A stretch of 64,000 nucleotides of DNA from Phocaeicola_A sp036804505 (GTDB lineage: Bacteria > Bacteroidota > Bacteroidia > Bacteroidales > Bacteroidaceae), in the NCBI GenBank assembly GCA_036804505.1, contig DAIRSI010000001.1, positions 194,459 through 258,458 of the forward strand, read 5' to 3'. Each line of letters begins with the position of its first letter. The stretch's first letter is position 1. A program made the position numbers and the translations under genes. This document shows, one piece after another, positions 16,853 to 25,472 of this stretch. The notes beneath the pieces were generated by a model. The model did not search any database. It was not told where the DNA came from and worked only from the letters and a program-made list of their open reading frames with translations.

Positions 16853-17779
16853 ATGAAACCATTGACAAAAAGAATGTTTGCAGCACTATTGCTGCTTTTC
16901 TTCACAGTACTCCCCGCCTTGGCTCAAGGACAAGCTTTCGACGTAAAGTTATGGCTAAACGGATTGCCCAACAGCAATGGCCAGGACGGCGGATCTTATG
17001 ATATTTCGGACCCTGAATATAAACCGGCCATGCGGGTCTTTCTCCCTGCAAAGGATAAAAGTACGGGCAGAGCCATTCTCTGCATCCCCGGCGGCGGCTA
17101 TGCGAGGACTTCCTACGTCAATTATATGAAGACCTGGATTCCCTTTTATCTGGGACACGGCATTGCCGTCATCACCCTGCACTACCGCATTCCCAAAGGA
17201 AACTGCGAAGTAACGCTTTCCGATGCTTACGAAGCCATGAGAATGGTCAAAACTTATGCAAAAGAATGGAACATCGATCCGGAAAATATTGGTATCCAAG
17301 GGCTTTCGGCAGGTGGACATCTGGCTTCCTCACTGGTCACCCATGCCCCGGAAAACCTGCGTCCAGCCTTTCAGATACTGATTTATCCCGTCATCTCTTT
17401 CGACAAACAATATGATTTCATTCATCAAGGTTCGCGAGATAATTTCATAGGCAAAGACCCCGTTCCTGCAAAGAAAGCCTCAAAGAAGGAAAAGAATGCA
17501 TACCGGAAGGCGCAAGCCCACGTTGACAGTCTGGCCGTGCTCTACTCAAACGAAAAGCAGGTGTCCAAAAACGATCCCAGGGCATTCATTGCCGCAAGCG
17601 ATGATGATAAACTGGTGATGAACAGCATCCTTTACTACTCTGCACTCCACAGAAAGGGAGTACCGGCAGAACTGCATATCTATCCTTCGGGAGGCCACGG
17701 ATGGCACATTGACGACGGAAAATTCCCTTATTCGGATTTGGTGAAAGATGAATTGCTGAAATGGTTGTCTTCTTTCTGA
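16853..17779 (+). CDS. Secreted alpha/beta hydrolase (BD-FAE/acetyl-esterase-like)
   Basis: A 308-aa exported esterase. Signal peptide 1-24 (ending Ala-Leu-Ala). The oxyanion-hole strand reads ILCIPGGGYART, the nucleophile elbow GLSAGGHLASS holds the catalytic Ser, and the triad His is in SGGHGWHIDD near residue 285; the Asp is likely in AASDDDKLV. This order matches the alpha/beta hydrolase group that includes bacteroidal acetyl-xylan and feruloyl esterases. Lysine-rich EKNAY-type helices between are normal for the lid. The physiological ester is unknown; no polysaccharide-utilisation genes are adjacent. The gene is monocistronic, with an exact promoter. Confidence 0.82.
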   Translation: MKPLTKRMFAALLLLFFTVLPALAQGQAFDVKLWLNGLPNSNGQDGGSYDISDPEYKPAMRVFLPAKDKSTGRAILCIPGGGYARTSYVNYMKTWIPFYLGHGIAVITLHYRIPKGNCEVTLSDAYEAMRMVKTYAKEWNIDPENIGIQGLSAGGHLASSLVTHAPENLRPAFQILIYPVISFDKQYDFIHQGSRDNFIGKDPVPAKKASKKEKNAYRKAQAHVDSLAVLYSNEKQVSKNDPRAFIAASDDDKLVMNSILYYSALHRKGVPAELHIYPSGGHGWHIDDGKFPYSDLVKDELLKWLSSF

Positions 17780-17840
17780 GATTAAAACTCTGATAGTAGA
17801 AATATACCTGAATATTTATCCTTTTCTCTTGAATAATTTA

Positions 17841-17848
17841 TACCTTTG
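17841..17848 (+). promoter_or_regulatory. -7 element of the HU-like gene
   Basis: TACCTTTG, 132 nt upstream of the ATG at 17980, with TTTA at about 22 nt spacing as a weak -33. The long leader carries the inverted repeats noted separately. Confidence 0.5.
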
Positions 17849-17887
17849 CCGTGGAATCTTATAAACGGCACAGAAGTGAAGACCTCA

Positions 17888-17925
17888 TTCTACATGTGTG
17901 AATAAAGTAAGCAACAAATGTAGAA
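17888..17925 (+). repeat. Inverted repeat in the HU-like gene leader
   Basis: TTCTACAT (17888-17895) and ATGTAGAA (17918-17925) form an 8-bp perfect inverted repeat with a 22-nt centre. It may be an RNA stem or a protein-binding site. Confidence 0.5.
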
Positions 17926-17932
17926 TAAGTTC

Positions 17933-17946
17933 TTCACATATGTGAA
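17933..17946. promoter_or_regulatory. 14-bp perfect palindrome TTCACATATGTGAA
   Basis: A self-complementary 14-mer lying 34 nt upstream of the HU-like ATG and inside its predicted transcript. The size and symmetry suit an operator for a dimeric regulator. A partial copy (ACATGTGTGAA) lies upstream in the same leader. Confidence 0.45.
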
Positions 17947-17979
17947 ATAGTAATCATTTAAGTAAGAAAGGAGAAAAAT

Positions 17980-18597
17980 ATGCCTATAGAATTCGATTTT
18001 TATGCCTCTCCGAACCCAAACGGGAAAAAGAAGGAAGAAAAGTTTCACGCACGAGTAGTGAACGGTTACACCGTGGAAACCCGACAAATCATTGAAGAAT
18101 TGGAACACAGATGTACACTCACGGCAGGTGACATCAAAGCCGTACTCACGGAACTAAGCCGGGGTATCGTGGAACATCTTTCCAACGGCGACAAGGTGCA
18201 CCTCGAAGAAATAGGCTATTTCAGCATCACCCTGAAAGCCCCCAAGGAGGCAAGTCCCACAAATACCCACAGCCAAAGCATCGAGCTGAAATCCGTTGCT
18301 TTTCGTGCAGACAAGGTACTGAAAAGACGACTTGCACGAAAGGCATCATTCAAAAGAGCAGAACAAAAGAAACACTCGAAAGCACTGGACATTTACCAGA
18401 TTGATTCCCTGCTCACGGATTATTTCTATGAAAACAAGTTCCTGACGCGCGTCCGCTTCGAACAACTCTGCGGATTCACCTCTTCCACCGCCGCCCGCCA
18501 CCTTCGCCGTTTGATAAAAAGCGGACGACTGGAGAACAAAAATACCCGACAGAATCCCGTATACGAACCAGGTCTAGGCTATTACAACAAGCTCTAG
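17980..18597 (+). CDS. HU/IHF-like DNA-binding protein with C-terminal extension
   Basis: A 205-aa protein. Residues from about 20-125 match the HU-like fold used by Bacteroidetes (HU-HIG type: VETRQIIEELEHRCTLTAGDIKAVLTEL, then GDKVHLEEIGYFSITL). Residues about 130-205 form a second basic domain with FLTRVRFEQLCGFTSSTAARHLRRL, which looks like a winged helix or helix-turn-helix. So it has two putative DNA-binding modules. It lies immediately upstream of the dcw cluster on the same strand but with its own promoter and leader, and 171 bp from mraZ. Nucleoid structuring or local regulation is inferred. Confidence 0.75.
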   Translation: MPIEFDFYASPNPNGKKKEEKFHARVVNGYTVETRQIIEELEHRCTLTAGDIKAVLTELSRGIVEHLSNGDKVHLEEIGYFSITLKAPKEASPTNTHSQSIELKSVAFRADKVLKRRLARKASFKRAEQKKHSKALDIYQIDSLLTDYFYENKFLTRVRFEQLCGFTSSTAARHLRRLIKSGRLENKNTRQNPVYEPGLGYYNKL

Positions 18598-18706
18598 AGA
18601 GTAGGGAAAGACACTGGAGAGAATCCTCCGAACAGGTAAAAAAAGATGATAAAAGAGTCTATCAACAACCTGTTAATAAATAATTTGAATATTTTTAGGG
18701 AAAAAG

Positions 18707-18721
18707 TGGGGAATTGTGGGG
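18707..18721 (+). promoter_or_regulatory. MraZ-box direct repeats upstream of mraZ
   Basis: TGGGG at 18707-18711 and 18717-18721, with 5 nt between (10-nt period), plus a degenerate TAGGG at 18696-18700. E. coli MraZ binds TGGGN repeats separated by 5 nt in its own promoter. These sit where the -33 element should be, upstream of the -7-like TACCTTTA at 18731-18738, consistent with autorepression of the cluster. Confidence 0.65.
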
Positions 18722-18768
18722 GAAAATATTTACCTTTACAGCCAAATGTATTAAGAGGTATATAAGCG

Positions 18769-19236
18769 ATGAGATTTCTAGGTAATATTGGAGCTAAAAT
18801 AGACGCAAAGGGACGTGTCTTCCTTCCCGCCACTTTCAGGAAAGTGCTGCAAGCAAATTCTGAAAGCACACTTATCTTGCGCAAAGATATCTACCAGAAA
18901 TGCCTTGTGATCTATCCCGAAAGCGTGTGGAACGAAATGAGTGACTCCTTGCGCGCCAAGCTTGACAGATGGAACCCGGAACACCAAAACCTGTTCCGCC
19001 AGTTTGTTGCCAATGTTGAAATAGCCAACCTCGACTCTAACGGTCGTCTGCTCCTGTCCAAACGGTTTCTGAATGCCGTGAACATACAGCAGGATGTCAG
19101 CTTTGTCGGGATGGACAATACGATTGAAATCTGGGGCACCGAAGAACTGGACAAATCCATGATGGACGTACAGGACTTCAGCGATGCCTTTGAAGCAATC
19201 ATGAAAAATAAAAAAGAAAACGAAGAATCCTTATGA
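18769..19236 (+). CDS. mraZ: Transcriptional regulator MraZ
   Basis: A 155-aa protein with two SpoVT/AbrB-like MraZ repeats: N-terminal LGNIGAKIDAKGRVFLPATFRK and C-terminal ANLDSNGRLLLSKRFLNAV, both with the DxxGR motif. MraZ is a DNA-binding ring that represses the dcw promoter in E. coli. It is the first gene of the division/cell-wall cluster and overlaps rsmH by 4 nt (ATGA). Candidate MraZ boxes lie just upstream at 18707-18721, supporting self-control. Confidence 0.95.
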   Translation: MRFLGNIGAKIDAKGRVFLPATFRKVLQANSESTLILRKDIYQKCLVIYPESVWNEMSDSLRAKLDRWNPEHQNLFRQFVANVEIANLDSNGRLLLSKRFLNAVNIQQDVSFVGMDNTIEIWGTEELDKSMMDVQDFSDAFEAIMKNKKENEESL

Positions 19237-20153
19237 ACGCGGTAAACCCTACATATCACATCCCCGTACTTCTTGAAGAAAGTATCAACGGACTGAACAT
19301 ACGCCCCGACGGAGTGTATGTGGACGTTACTTTCGGAGGGGGCGGCCACTCGAGAGCCATTCTGAAACAGCTTGGAAAGGATGGCCATCTGTATGGTTTC
19401 GACCAGGACGAGGACGCTGAAAAAAACATTGTGGATGACGGCCGTTTCACTTTCGTGCGCAGCAATTTCCGCTACATAACGAATTTCATGCACTATTACG
19501 GTGTGGAAAAGGTGGATGGCATCCTAGCCGACCTGGGCGTTTCCTCCCATCTGTTCGACGATTCGGAAAGAGGCTTTTCCTTCCGTTTCGATACGGCACT
19601 GGACATGAGGATGAACAAGAAAGCCGAACTGAGTGCAGCCGATGTGGTGAATGACTATACGGAAGAACAACTTGCCGACATCTTCTACCTCTACGGGGAA
19701 CTGAAGAACAGCCGCCGGCTGGCAGCAGCCATCATAAAGGCCAGAAACCGACAACAAATCAACACCATCGGTGAATTTCTGGAAGTGATAAAGCCACTCA
19801 CCGGAAAAGAACGCGAGAAGAAAGATCTGGCAAAGATTTTCCAGGCCATCCGCATAGAAGTGAACCATGAGATGGATGCTCTGAAAGAAATGCTCGAGAG
19901 TACCATCCGCCTGCTGACACCGAACGGCAGACTGTCGGTAATCACCTACCATTCGCTGGAGGACAGAATCGTGAAGAACGTGATGAAAAGCGGCACGGCC
20001 GACGGCAAGATACAACAGGATTTCTTCGGCAACATACTCTCACCGTTCCGAACCATCAACAACAAAGTGATTATTCCTTCGGACGAAGAGATAGAACAAA
20101 ACCCGAGGGCACGCAGTGCCAAACTCAGAATTGCAGAGAAAAAAGGAGAATGA
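19233..20153 (+). CDS. rsmH: 16S rRNA (cytosine-1402-N4)-methyltransferase
   Basis: A 306-aa SAM-dependent enzyme (MraW/RsmH) that methylates N4 of C1402 in 16S rRNA, near the P site. Motifs: HIPVLLEESINGL, VDVTFGGGGHSRAIL (SAM-binding glycine loop), GFDQDEDA, DGILADLGVSSHLFD and RGFSFRFDTALDMRM (catalytic region), then VITYHSLEDRIVKN near the end. The length is normal. It overlaps mraZ by 4 nt and is followed 3 nt later by the ftsL-like gene, so all are translated from one mRNA. Confidence 0.96.
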   Translation: MNAVNPTYHIPVLLEESINGLNIRPDGVYVDVTFGGGGHSRAILKQLGKDGHLYGFDQDEDAEKNIVDDGRFTFVRSNFRYITNFMHYYGVEKVDGILADLGVSSHLFDDSERGFSFRFDTALDMRMNKKAELSAADVVNDYTEEQLADIFYLYGELKNSRRLAAAIIKARNRQQINTIGEFLEVIKPLTGKEREKKDLAKIFQAIRIEVNHEMDALKEMLESTIRLLTPNGRLSVITYHSLEDRIVKNVMKSGTADGKIQQDFFGNILSPFRTINNKVIIPSDEEIEQNPRARSAKLRIAEKKGE

Positions 20154-20156
20154 CAA

Positions 20157-20609
20157 ATGGACGAAATAAAAGAAGAACATAACAACGAAGAAACTGTCAA
20201 GCTGAATCCACCCGTACAAGAACAGACCGATGAAGAGGCTCTGCAGGCGGAACAAGATCTGGCAGCAAAAAATTCGGCAGGGTTGTCCTTGAAAACCATC
20301 TTGGGAGGAGATTTCCTCACAAGCGATTTTCTGAGGAGACAAGTACCCTTGCTGGTTCTCATTGTCATCTTCACCATTATCTACATCAGCAACCGTTATT
20401 CGAGCCAGCAGGAACTGATTGAAATAGACAATCTGAAGAAACAACTGGTCGACATCAAATACGATGCCCTGACACTTTCTTCCGAACTGACGGAAAAGAC
20501 ACGTCAGTCACGAATAGAAGACTATGTGGCAAAACAAGATTCACTGGATGAGGAACAAGGACCGATTATAGGGACAGCCACCAACCCTCCATATAAAATA
20601 AAAGAATGA
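20157..20609 (+). CDS. ftsL: FtsL-like divisome protein
   Basis: A 150-aa bitopic membrane protein. A long acidic cytoplasmic N-terminus of about 65 aa (longer than in E. coli FtsL) precedes a single TM segment (VPLLVLIVIFTIIYIS, about 64-80) and a periplasmic coiled coil (QELIEIDNLKKQLVDIKYDAL described as about 85-105). Position between rsmH and ftsI is the defining syntenic place of FtsL. It is expected to join FtsB-like and FtsQ proteins and to activate FtsWI. Sequence similarity in the family is low, so the call rests on topology and location. Confidence 0.82.
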   Translation: MDEIKEEHNNEETVKLNPPVQEQTDEEALQAEQDLAAKNSAGLSLKTILGGDFLTSDFLRRQVPLLVLIVIFTIIYISNRYSSQQELIEIDNLKKQLVDIKYDALTLSSELTEKTRQSRIEDYVAKQDSLDEEQGPIIGTATNPPYKIKE

Positions 20610-20610
20610 G

Positions 20611-22731
20611 ATGAAAGGTGAATCCAACATAATGCGCCGCTACTTTACCATTATAATTCTAATGGCATTTGTAGGTATATCCATCATAGTGAAGGCTGCC
20701 TTCGTTATGTTCGGAGAAAGGCAATACTGGAAAGACGTTTCGGAACGATTCATCAAGGAGAATGTCATCGTCAAGCCAAACCGTGGAAATATTCTGTCGG
20801 CCGACGGACAGCTGATGGCAAGCAGTCTTCCGGAATACAAAATATATATGGACTTCAAGGCCGGGGGAGCCGAGAAGGACAGCTTGCTTATGGCCAATCT
20901 GGACTCCATCTGCGACGGACTTCACAACATTTTCCCCGACAAGAGCGCAGCGGATTTCAAAAGCCTCATCAAAAAAGGACGCAACAAGGGTTCCAGAAAC
21001 TGGGAACTCTATCCTAAACGCATCTCCTACATCCAATGCAAGGAGGTGAAAAGACTGCCCGTCTTCAACCTGAACAAGTACAAAGGAGGATTTATTGACC
21101 TTGCATTTAACCAGCGCAAGAAACCGTTCGGATCCCTTGCCATGAGAACCCTTGGCGATGTATTCGCCGCCAAAGATTCGGCAAAGAACGGATTGGAACT
21201 GGGCTTCGATACCATTCTGAAAGGAAAGGACGGAATCACCCACCGCCAGAAAGTCATGAACAAATACCTGAACATTACGGATATTCCTCCTGTTGACGGA
21301 TGCGACATTGTAAGTACCATCGATGTGGGTATGCAGGATATTTGTGAAAAGGCGCTGGTAGACGAGTTGAAGGAAATCAATGCCACCGTAGGAGTAGCCA
21401 TTCTCATGGAAGTGGCTACGGGCGACGTGAAAGCAATCGTCAATATGACCAAATGCGGCGATGGCAACTACTACGAAATAAAGAACAACGCGGTATCCGA
21501 CATGATGGAACCGGGTTCCACCTTCAAGACTGCTTCCATTATGGTAGGCATTGACGACGGATACATCAACATCAATGACAGTGTGGACACCGGTTGCGGT
21601 ATCTACAACATGTATGGAAGACCGATGAAAGATCACAACTGGCATCGAGGCGGCTACGGTTGGCTTACGGTACCCAAAGTACTGATGTTCTCATCTAACG
21701 TAGGAGTATCCAGACTTATTGACGAGCATTATCACAACAATCCGGGCAAATATGTGGAAGGACTATATAGAATAGGTATAGCAAGCGACTTGAGACTGCC
21801 GATACCGGGATATGCAAAACCGTGGATCAGACGTCCTAATAAAGAGAATTGGTCCAAGACCGCCTTAGCCTGGATGTCCATCGGTTACGAGACCCAGGTA
21901 CCGCCCATCAGCACGTTGTGCTTCTACAATGCCATAGCCAACGGCGGAAAGATGATAAGACCGAAATTCGTGAAATCGGTGGTTAAGAACGGCGAAATAA
22001 TTCGGGAATACCCCACGGAAACAATCAAGGAATCCATCTGCTCGCCTTCCACCCTGAAAAAGATACAAGACATTTTGGAACTGGTTGTCAGCAAGGGATT
22101 AGGAAAGAAAGCAGGCAACAAGACTTTCCACGTTTCCGGAAAGACAGGAACGGCACAAGTGTCACAAGGCAAAGGCGGCTATAAGACGGGAACCACACAT
22201 TATATGGTAAGCTTCTGCGGATACTTTCCATCCGAATCCCCCAAGTATTCCTGCATTGTAGCCATCCAAAAGTCCGGACTTCCCGCTTCAGGAGGATTGA
22301 TGGCAGGATCCGTATTCGGCAAGATTGCCGAACGAGTTTATGCCCGCAATCTGGCATTGGACGTAAAGGATGCTCGTGATTCCGCCTCGGTTATGATACC
22401 GGACGTAAAGAATGGCGATCTGAAACAGGCACAAGCTGTTCTGTCAGGATTGAGCATTCCGTTCATCTGGAAAAAGACAATGGATTATAAAGGTATGTTC
22501 GACTGGGGCTACACTCATCGGAGCAATGTTTCGGTGAACCTCATCAAACAAGGTCTGCAGAAAAATATAATACCCGACGTTATCGGTATGGGAGCAAAAG
22601 ACGCTGTCTATGCACTCGAGAAAATCGGGTTGAAAGTCACTCTCGTGGGAATAGGCAAAGTGGAATCGCAAAGCATTCCACACGGGACAAGGGCTATAAA
22701 AGGACAAACAATAAAAATATCATTAAAATAA
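20611..22731 (+). CDS. ftsI: Septal penicillin-binding protein (transpeptidase) with PASTA tail
   Basis: A 706-aa class B PBP that cross-links septal peptidoglycan. One N-terminal TM (about 9-30), a PBP dimerisation domain, then the transpeptidase domain with the SxxK nucleophile Ser303 (EPGSTFK), SSN at 361-363 and KTG at 511-513. A C-terminal PASTA region from about 590 ends the protein, making it longer than E. coli FtsI (588 aa) and like Spo VD-type PBPs. It starts 1 nt after the ftsL stop. It is a beta-lactam target and works with FtsW encoded downstream. Confidence 0.95.
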   Translation: MKGESNIMRRYFTIIILMAFVGISIIVKAAFVMFGERQYWKDVSERFIKENVIVKPNRGNILSADGQLMASSLPEYKIYMDFKAGGAEKDSLLMANLDSICDGLHNIFPDKSAADFKSLIKKGRNKGSRNWELYPKRISYIQCKEVKRLPVFNLNKYKGGFIDLAFNQRKKPFGSLAMRTLGDVFAAKDSAKNGLELGFDTILKGKDGITHRQKVMNKYLNITDIPPVDGCDIVSTIDVGMQDICEKALVDELKEINATVGVAILMEVATGDVKAIVNMTKCGDGNYYEIKNNAVSDMMEPGSTFKTASIMVGIDDGYININDSVDTGCGIYNMYGRPMKDHNWHRGGYGWLTVPKVLMFSSNVGVSRLIDEHYHNNPGKYVEGLYRIGIASDLRLPIPGYAKPWIRRPNKENWSKTALAWMSIGYETQVPPISTLCFYNAIANGGKMIRPKFVKSVVKNGEIIREYPTETIKESICSPSTLKKIQDILELVVSKGLGKKAGNKTFHVSGKTGTAQVSQGKGGYKTGTTHYMVSFCGYFPSESPKYSCIVAIQKSGLPASGGLMAGSVFGKIAERVYARNLALDVKDARDSASVMIPDVKNGDLKQAQAVLSGLSIPFIWKKTMDYKGMFDWGYTHRSNVSVNLIKQGLQKNIIPDVIGMGAKDAVYALEKIGLKVTLVGIGKVESQSIPHGTRAIKGQTIKISLK

Positions 22732-22737
22732 CAGAAT

Positions 22738-24189
22738 ATGAAGCTGGAAGAATTACTTAAAGGTGTTCGGGTTGTCAACATCACAGGAGATACGACAACG
22801 GAAATTGCAAGCATCAATATCGACTCAAGAGCCGTAAGTGCCAACGGAGCTTTCGTTGCTATCCGGGGAACACAAGCCGACGGGCATGCCTACATAAGCA
22901 AAGCCGTTGAAAAAGGAGCTACAGCCATTGTCTGCGAAACGCTTCCTGAAGAACTCAAGGAAGGTGTTGCATACGTACAGGTAAAGAACACGGAAGACAT
23001 TATCGGCGAACTGGCAACCACCTTCTATGGCGACCCGACCTCCAAACTCGAGTTGGTAGGCGTGACCGGCACCAATGGAAAGACTACCATCGCCACCTTA
23101 TTATATAAGATGTTCAGAGCATTCGGTTACAAAGTGGGATTGCTCTCCACCGTCTGCAACTACATCGATGACCAACCGGTGCCGACGGAGCACACCACCC
23201 CCGACCCTATCACACTGAACCAGTTGCTGGGCCGGATGGCGGATGAAGGCTGCAAATATGCTTTCATGGAAGTAAGCTCACATTCCATCGCCCAAAAACG
23301 AATCGGCGGACTTAAGTTTGCCGGAGGTATCTTCACCAATATCACCCGTGACCATCTGGATTACCACAAGACATTCGAGAACTATCTGAAAGCGAAGAAG
23401 GCCTTCTTCGACGGACTCCCCAAAGGAGCCTTTGCGCTGACCAATCTGGATGACAAAAACGGACTCATCATGACGCAGAATACAAAAGCCAAAGTAGCTA
23501 CCTATTCTTTGAAAAGCATCAGCGACTTCAAAGGCAAGATTCTGGAAGACAGCATAGAAGGTATGCTTCTCGATATCAACAACAAGGAAGTGAACGTGCA
23601 GTTCACCGGAAAGTTCAATGCATCCAATCTCCTGGCCATCTGCGGAGCTTCTTGCCTTCTCGGTAAAAAGCTGGAAGATGTACTGGTGATTCTGAGTACC
23701 CTCCACCCCGTATCAGGCCGGTTCGAAACATTGCATTCCCCGGCAGGCTTCACAGCCATCGTGGATTATGCACACACTCCGGATGCCATTCAGAATGTTC
23801 TTGGAGCCATTCATGAAGTGTTGAGGGGGCAAGGCAAAGTGATAACCGTAGTCGGAGCAGGCGGGAACCGTGATAAGGGCAAACGTCCCATCATGGCACA
23901 GGAAGCTGTAAAAGGCAGTGACAAGGTCATCATCACTTCGGATAATCCACGTTTCGAAGAACCGCAGGAGATTATCAATGACATGATGGCAGGACTCACC
24001 TCTCAAGAGCAAAAGCAGGTACTAACCATTGTTGACCGCAAAGAGGCCATCAAGACAGCATGCATGCTTGCGCAACCCAAAGATGTGATTCTGGTTGCAG
24101 GGAAAGGTCACGAAGACTATCAGGAAATAAAAGGAGTAAAGCACCATTTCGATGATAAGGAAATTCTGCATGAAATATTCAACAACTAA
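22738..24189 (+). CDS. murE: UDP-N-acetylmuramoyl-L-alanyl-D-glutamate ligase (diaminopimelate-adding)
   Basis: A 483-aa cytoplasmic Mur ligase that adds the third residue to UDP-MurNAc-L-Ala-D-Glu. P-loop GTNGKTT at 111-117; the middle-domain block containing HTTPDP and SSHSI; the C-terminal DNPR at 402-405. The DNPR motif with a following Glu is the signature of meso-diaminopimelate-specific enzymes (lysine-adding enzymes differ there), so the wall is predicted to be DAP type, as known for Bacteroides. It follows ftsI by 6 nt. Confidence 0.95.
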   Translation: MKLEELLKGVRVVNITGDTTTEIASINIDSRAVSANGAFVAIRGTQADGHAYISKAVEKGATAIVCETLPEELKEGVAYVQVKNTEDIIGELATTFYGDPTSKLELVGVTGTNGKTTIATLLYKMFRAFGYKVGLLSTVCNYIDDQPVPTEHTTPDPITLNQLLGRMADEGCKYAFMEVSSHSIAQKRIGGLKFAGGIFTNITRDHLDYHKTFENYLKAKKAFFDGLPKGAFALTNLDDKNGLIMTQNTKAKVATYSLKSISDFKGKILEDSIEGMLLDINNKEVNVQFTGKFNASNLLAICGASCLLGKKLEDVLVILSTLHPVSGRFETLHSPAGFTAIVDYAHTPDAIQNVLGAIHEVLRGQGKVITVVGAGGNRDKGKRPIMAQEAVKGSDKVIITSDNPRFEEPQEIINDMMAGLTSQEQKQVLTIVDRKEAIKTACMLAQPKDVILVAGKGHEDYQEIKGVKHHFDDKEILHEIFNN

Positions 24190-24201
24190 AAAATAAGACA
24201 G

Positions 24202-25470
24202 ATGCTATATTATTTGTTTAAATACTTGGAGCAATTCGGATTTCCGGGAGCACGAATGTTCGGATATATTTCTTTCCGCGCCATTCTGGCTATTATCCTT
24301 TCATTGCTCATCTCGGCAATCTTCGGTGAATATTTCATCCATCTTCTGAAGAAGAAACAAATCACCGAGACCCAAAGAGACGCCTCCATCGACCCGTTCA
24401 ATGTGAACAAAACCGGAGTTCCGTCCATGGGCGGCATCATCATCATCGTAGCGATTCTGGTTCCCTGCCTTCTGCTGGGCAAACTGGGCAATGTCTATAT
24501 GATACTGATGCTTATAACCACCGTATGGCTGGGCACACTGGGTTTCCTGGACGACTACATCAAGGTGTTCCGGAAAGACAAGGAAGGCCTTCACGGGAAA
24601 TTCAAGATTATCGGACAAGTGGGTCTGGGACTTATTGTAGGCCTCACGCTCTACCTTAGCCCCTCGGCTGTGATGCGCGAAAACGTAGAGATACAGACAA
24701 AGAACAAAGTGGCTGAAATAGTACACAAAAGTAACGAGGAGAAATCCACCAAAACAACTATACCGTTCTTTAAGAACAATAACCTGGATTATGCCGACCT
24801 CGTAGGCTTTCTGGGTGACAACGCACAAACCGGCGGATGGATCTTGTTCGTCCTCGTTACAATTTTCGTTGTTACAGCTGTATCCAACGGCGCTAATCTT
24901 AACGACGGAATGGACGGTATGGCGGCAGGAAATTCGGCCATCATCGGAGTGACGCTCGGAATACTTGCCTATGTGTCGAGCCACATAGAATACGCGGGCT
25001 ACTTGAACATCATGTACATCCCCGGTTCGGAAGAGCTGGTAGTATATATCTGCGCATTCATCGGAGCCTTGATAGGTTTCCTATGGTATAATGCCTATCC
25101 GGCCCAAGTTTTCATGGGTGATACGGGAAGCCTTACCATAGGGGGTATCATAGCCGTATTTGCGCTCATCATTCATAAGGAACTGCTGATACCTATTCTT
25201 TGCGGAATATTCCTCGTGGAGAATCTTTCGGTAATCCTGCAGGTGAAATACTTCCAGGCCGGGAAGAAAAAGGGAGTGAAGAGAAGACTGTTCAAAAGGA
25301 CTCCTATTCACGACCACTTCCGTACTACATTGGCACAGTTGGATTCCAACTGTACCTATATGTTTACGAAGCCAAGCAATGTATTCCATGAATCAAAGAT
25401 AACAGTGAGATTCTGGATTGTGACCATTGTTTTGGCAGCAATAACGATTATTACTTTAAAAATCAGATAA
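24202..25470 (+). CDS. mraY: Phospho-N-acetylmuramoyl-pentapeptide transferase
   Basis: A 422-aa integral membrane enzyme that transfers phospho-MurNAc-pentapeptide to undecaprenyl phosphate, making lipid I. Catalytic Asp117-Asp118 (LDDYIKV), NLNDGMDGM around 233-240 and FMGDTGS later are all present, with about ten TM segments. It is about 60 aa longer than E. coli MraY (360 aa); the extra sequence is a charged insert at about 158-212 between TM segments, with Lys/Glu/Asn-rich composition, typical of the Bacteroidetes branch. Gene spacing: 12 nt after murE, 2 nt before murD. Confidence 0.95.
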   Translation: MLYYLFKYLEQFGFPGARMFGYISFRAILAIILSLLISAIFGEYFIHLLKKKQITETQRDASIDPFNVNKTGVPSMGGIIIIVAILVPCLLLGKLGNVYMILMLITTVWLGTLGFLDDYIKVFRKDKEGLHGKFKIIGQVGLGLIVGLTLYLSPSAVMRENVEIQTKNKVAEIVHKSNEEKSTKTTIPFFKNNNLDYADLVGFLGDNAQTGGWILFVLVTIFVVTAVSNGANLNDGMDGMAAGNSAIIGVTLGILAYVSSHIEYAGYLNIMYIPGSEELVVYICAFIGALIGFLWYNAYPAQVFMGDTGSLTIGGIIAVFALIIHKELLIPILCGIFLVENLSVILQVKYFQAGKKKGVKRRLFKRTPIHDHFRTTLAQLDSNCTYMFTKPSNVFHESKITVRFWIVTIVLAAITIITLKIR

Positions 25471-25472
25471 AG

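Noticed and set aside
20659..21645. 328-codon minus-strand ORF opposite ftsI
   Set aside because: Antisense to the penicillin-binding protein; no start context, no family resemblance.
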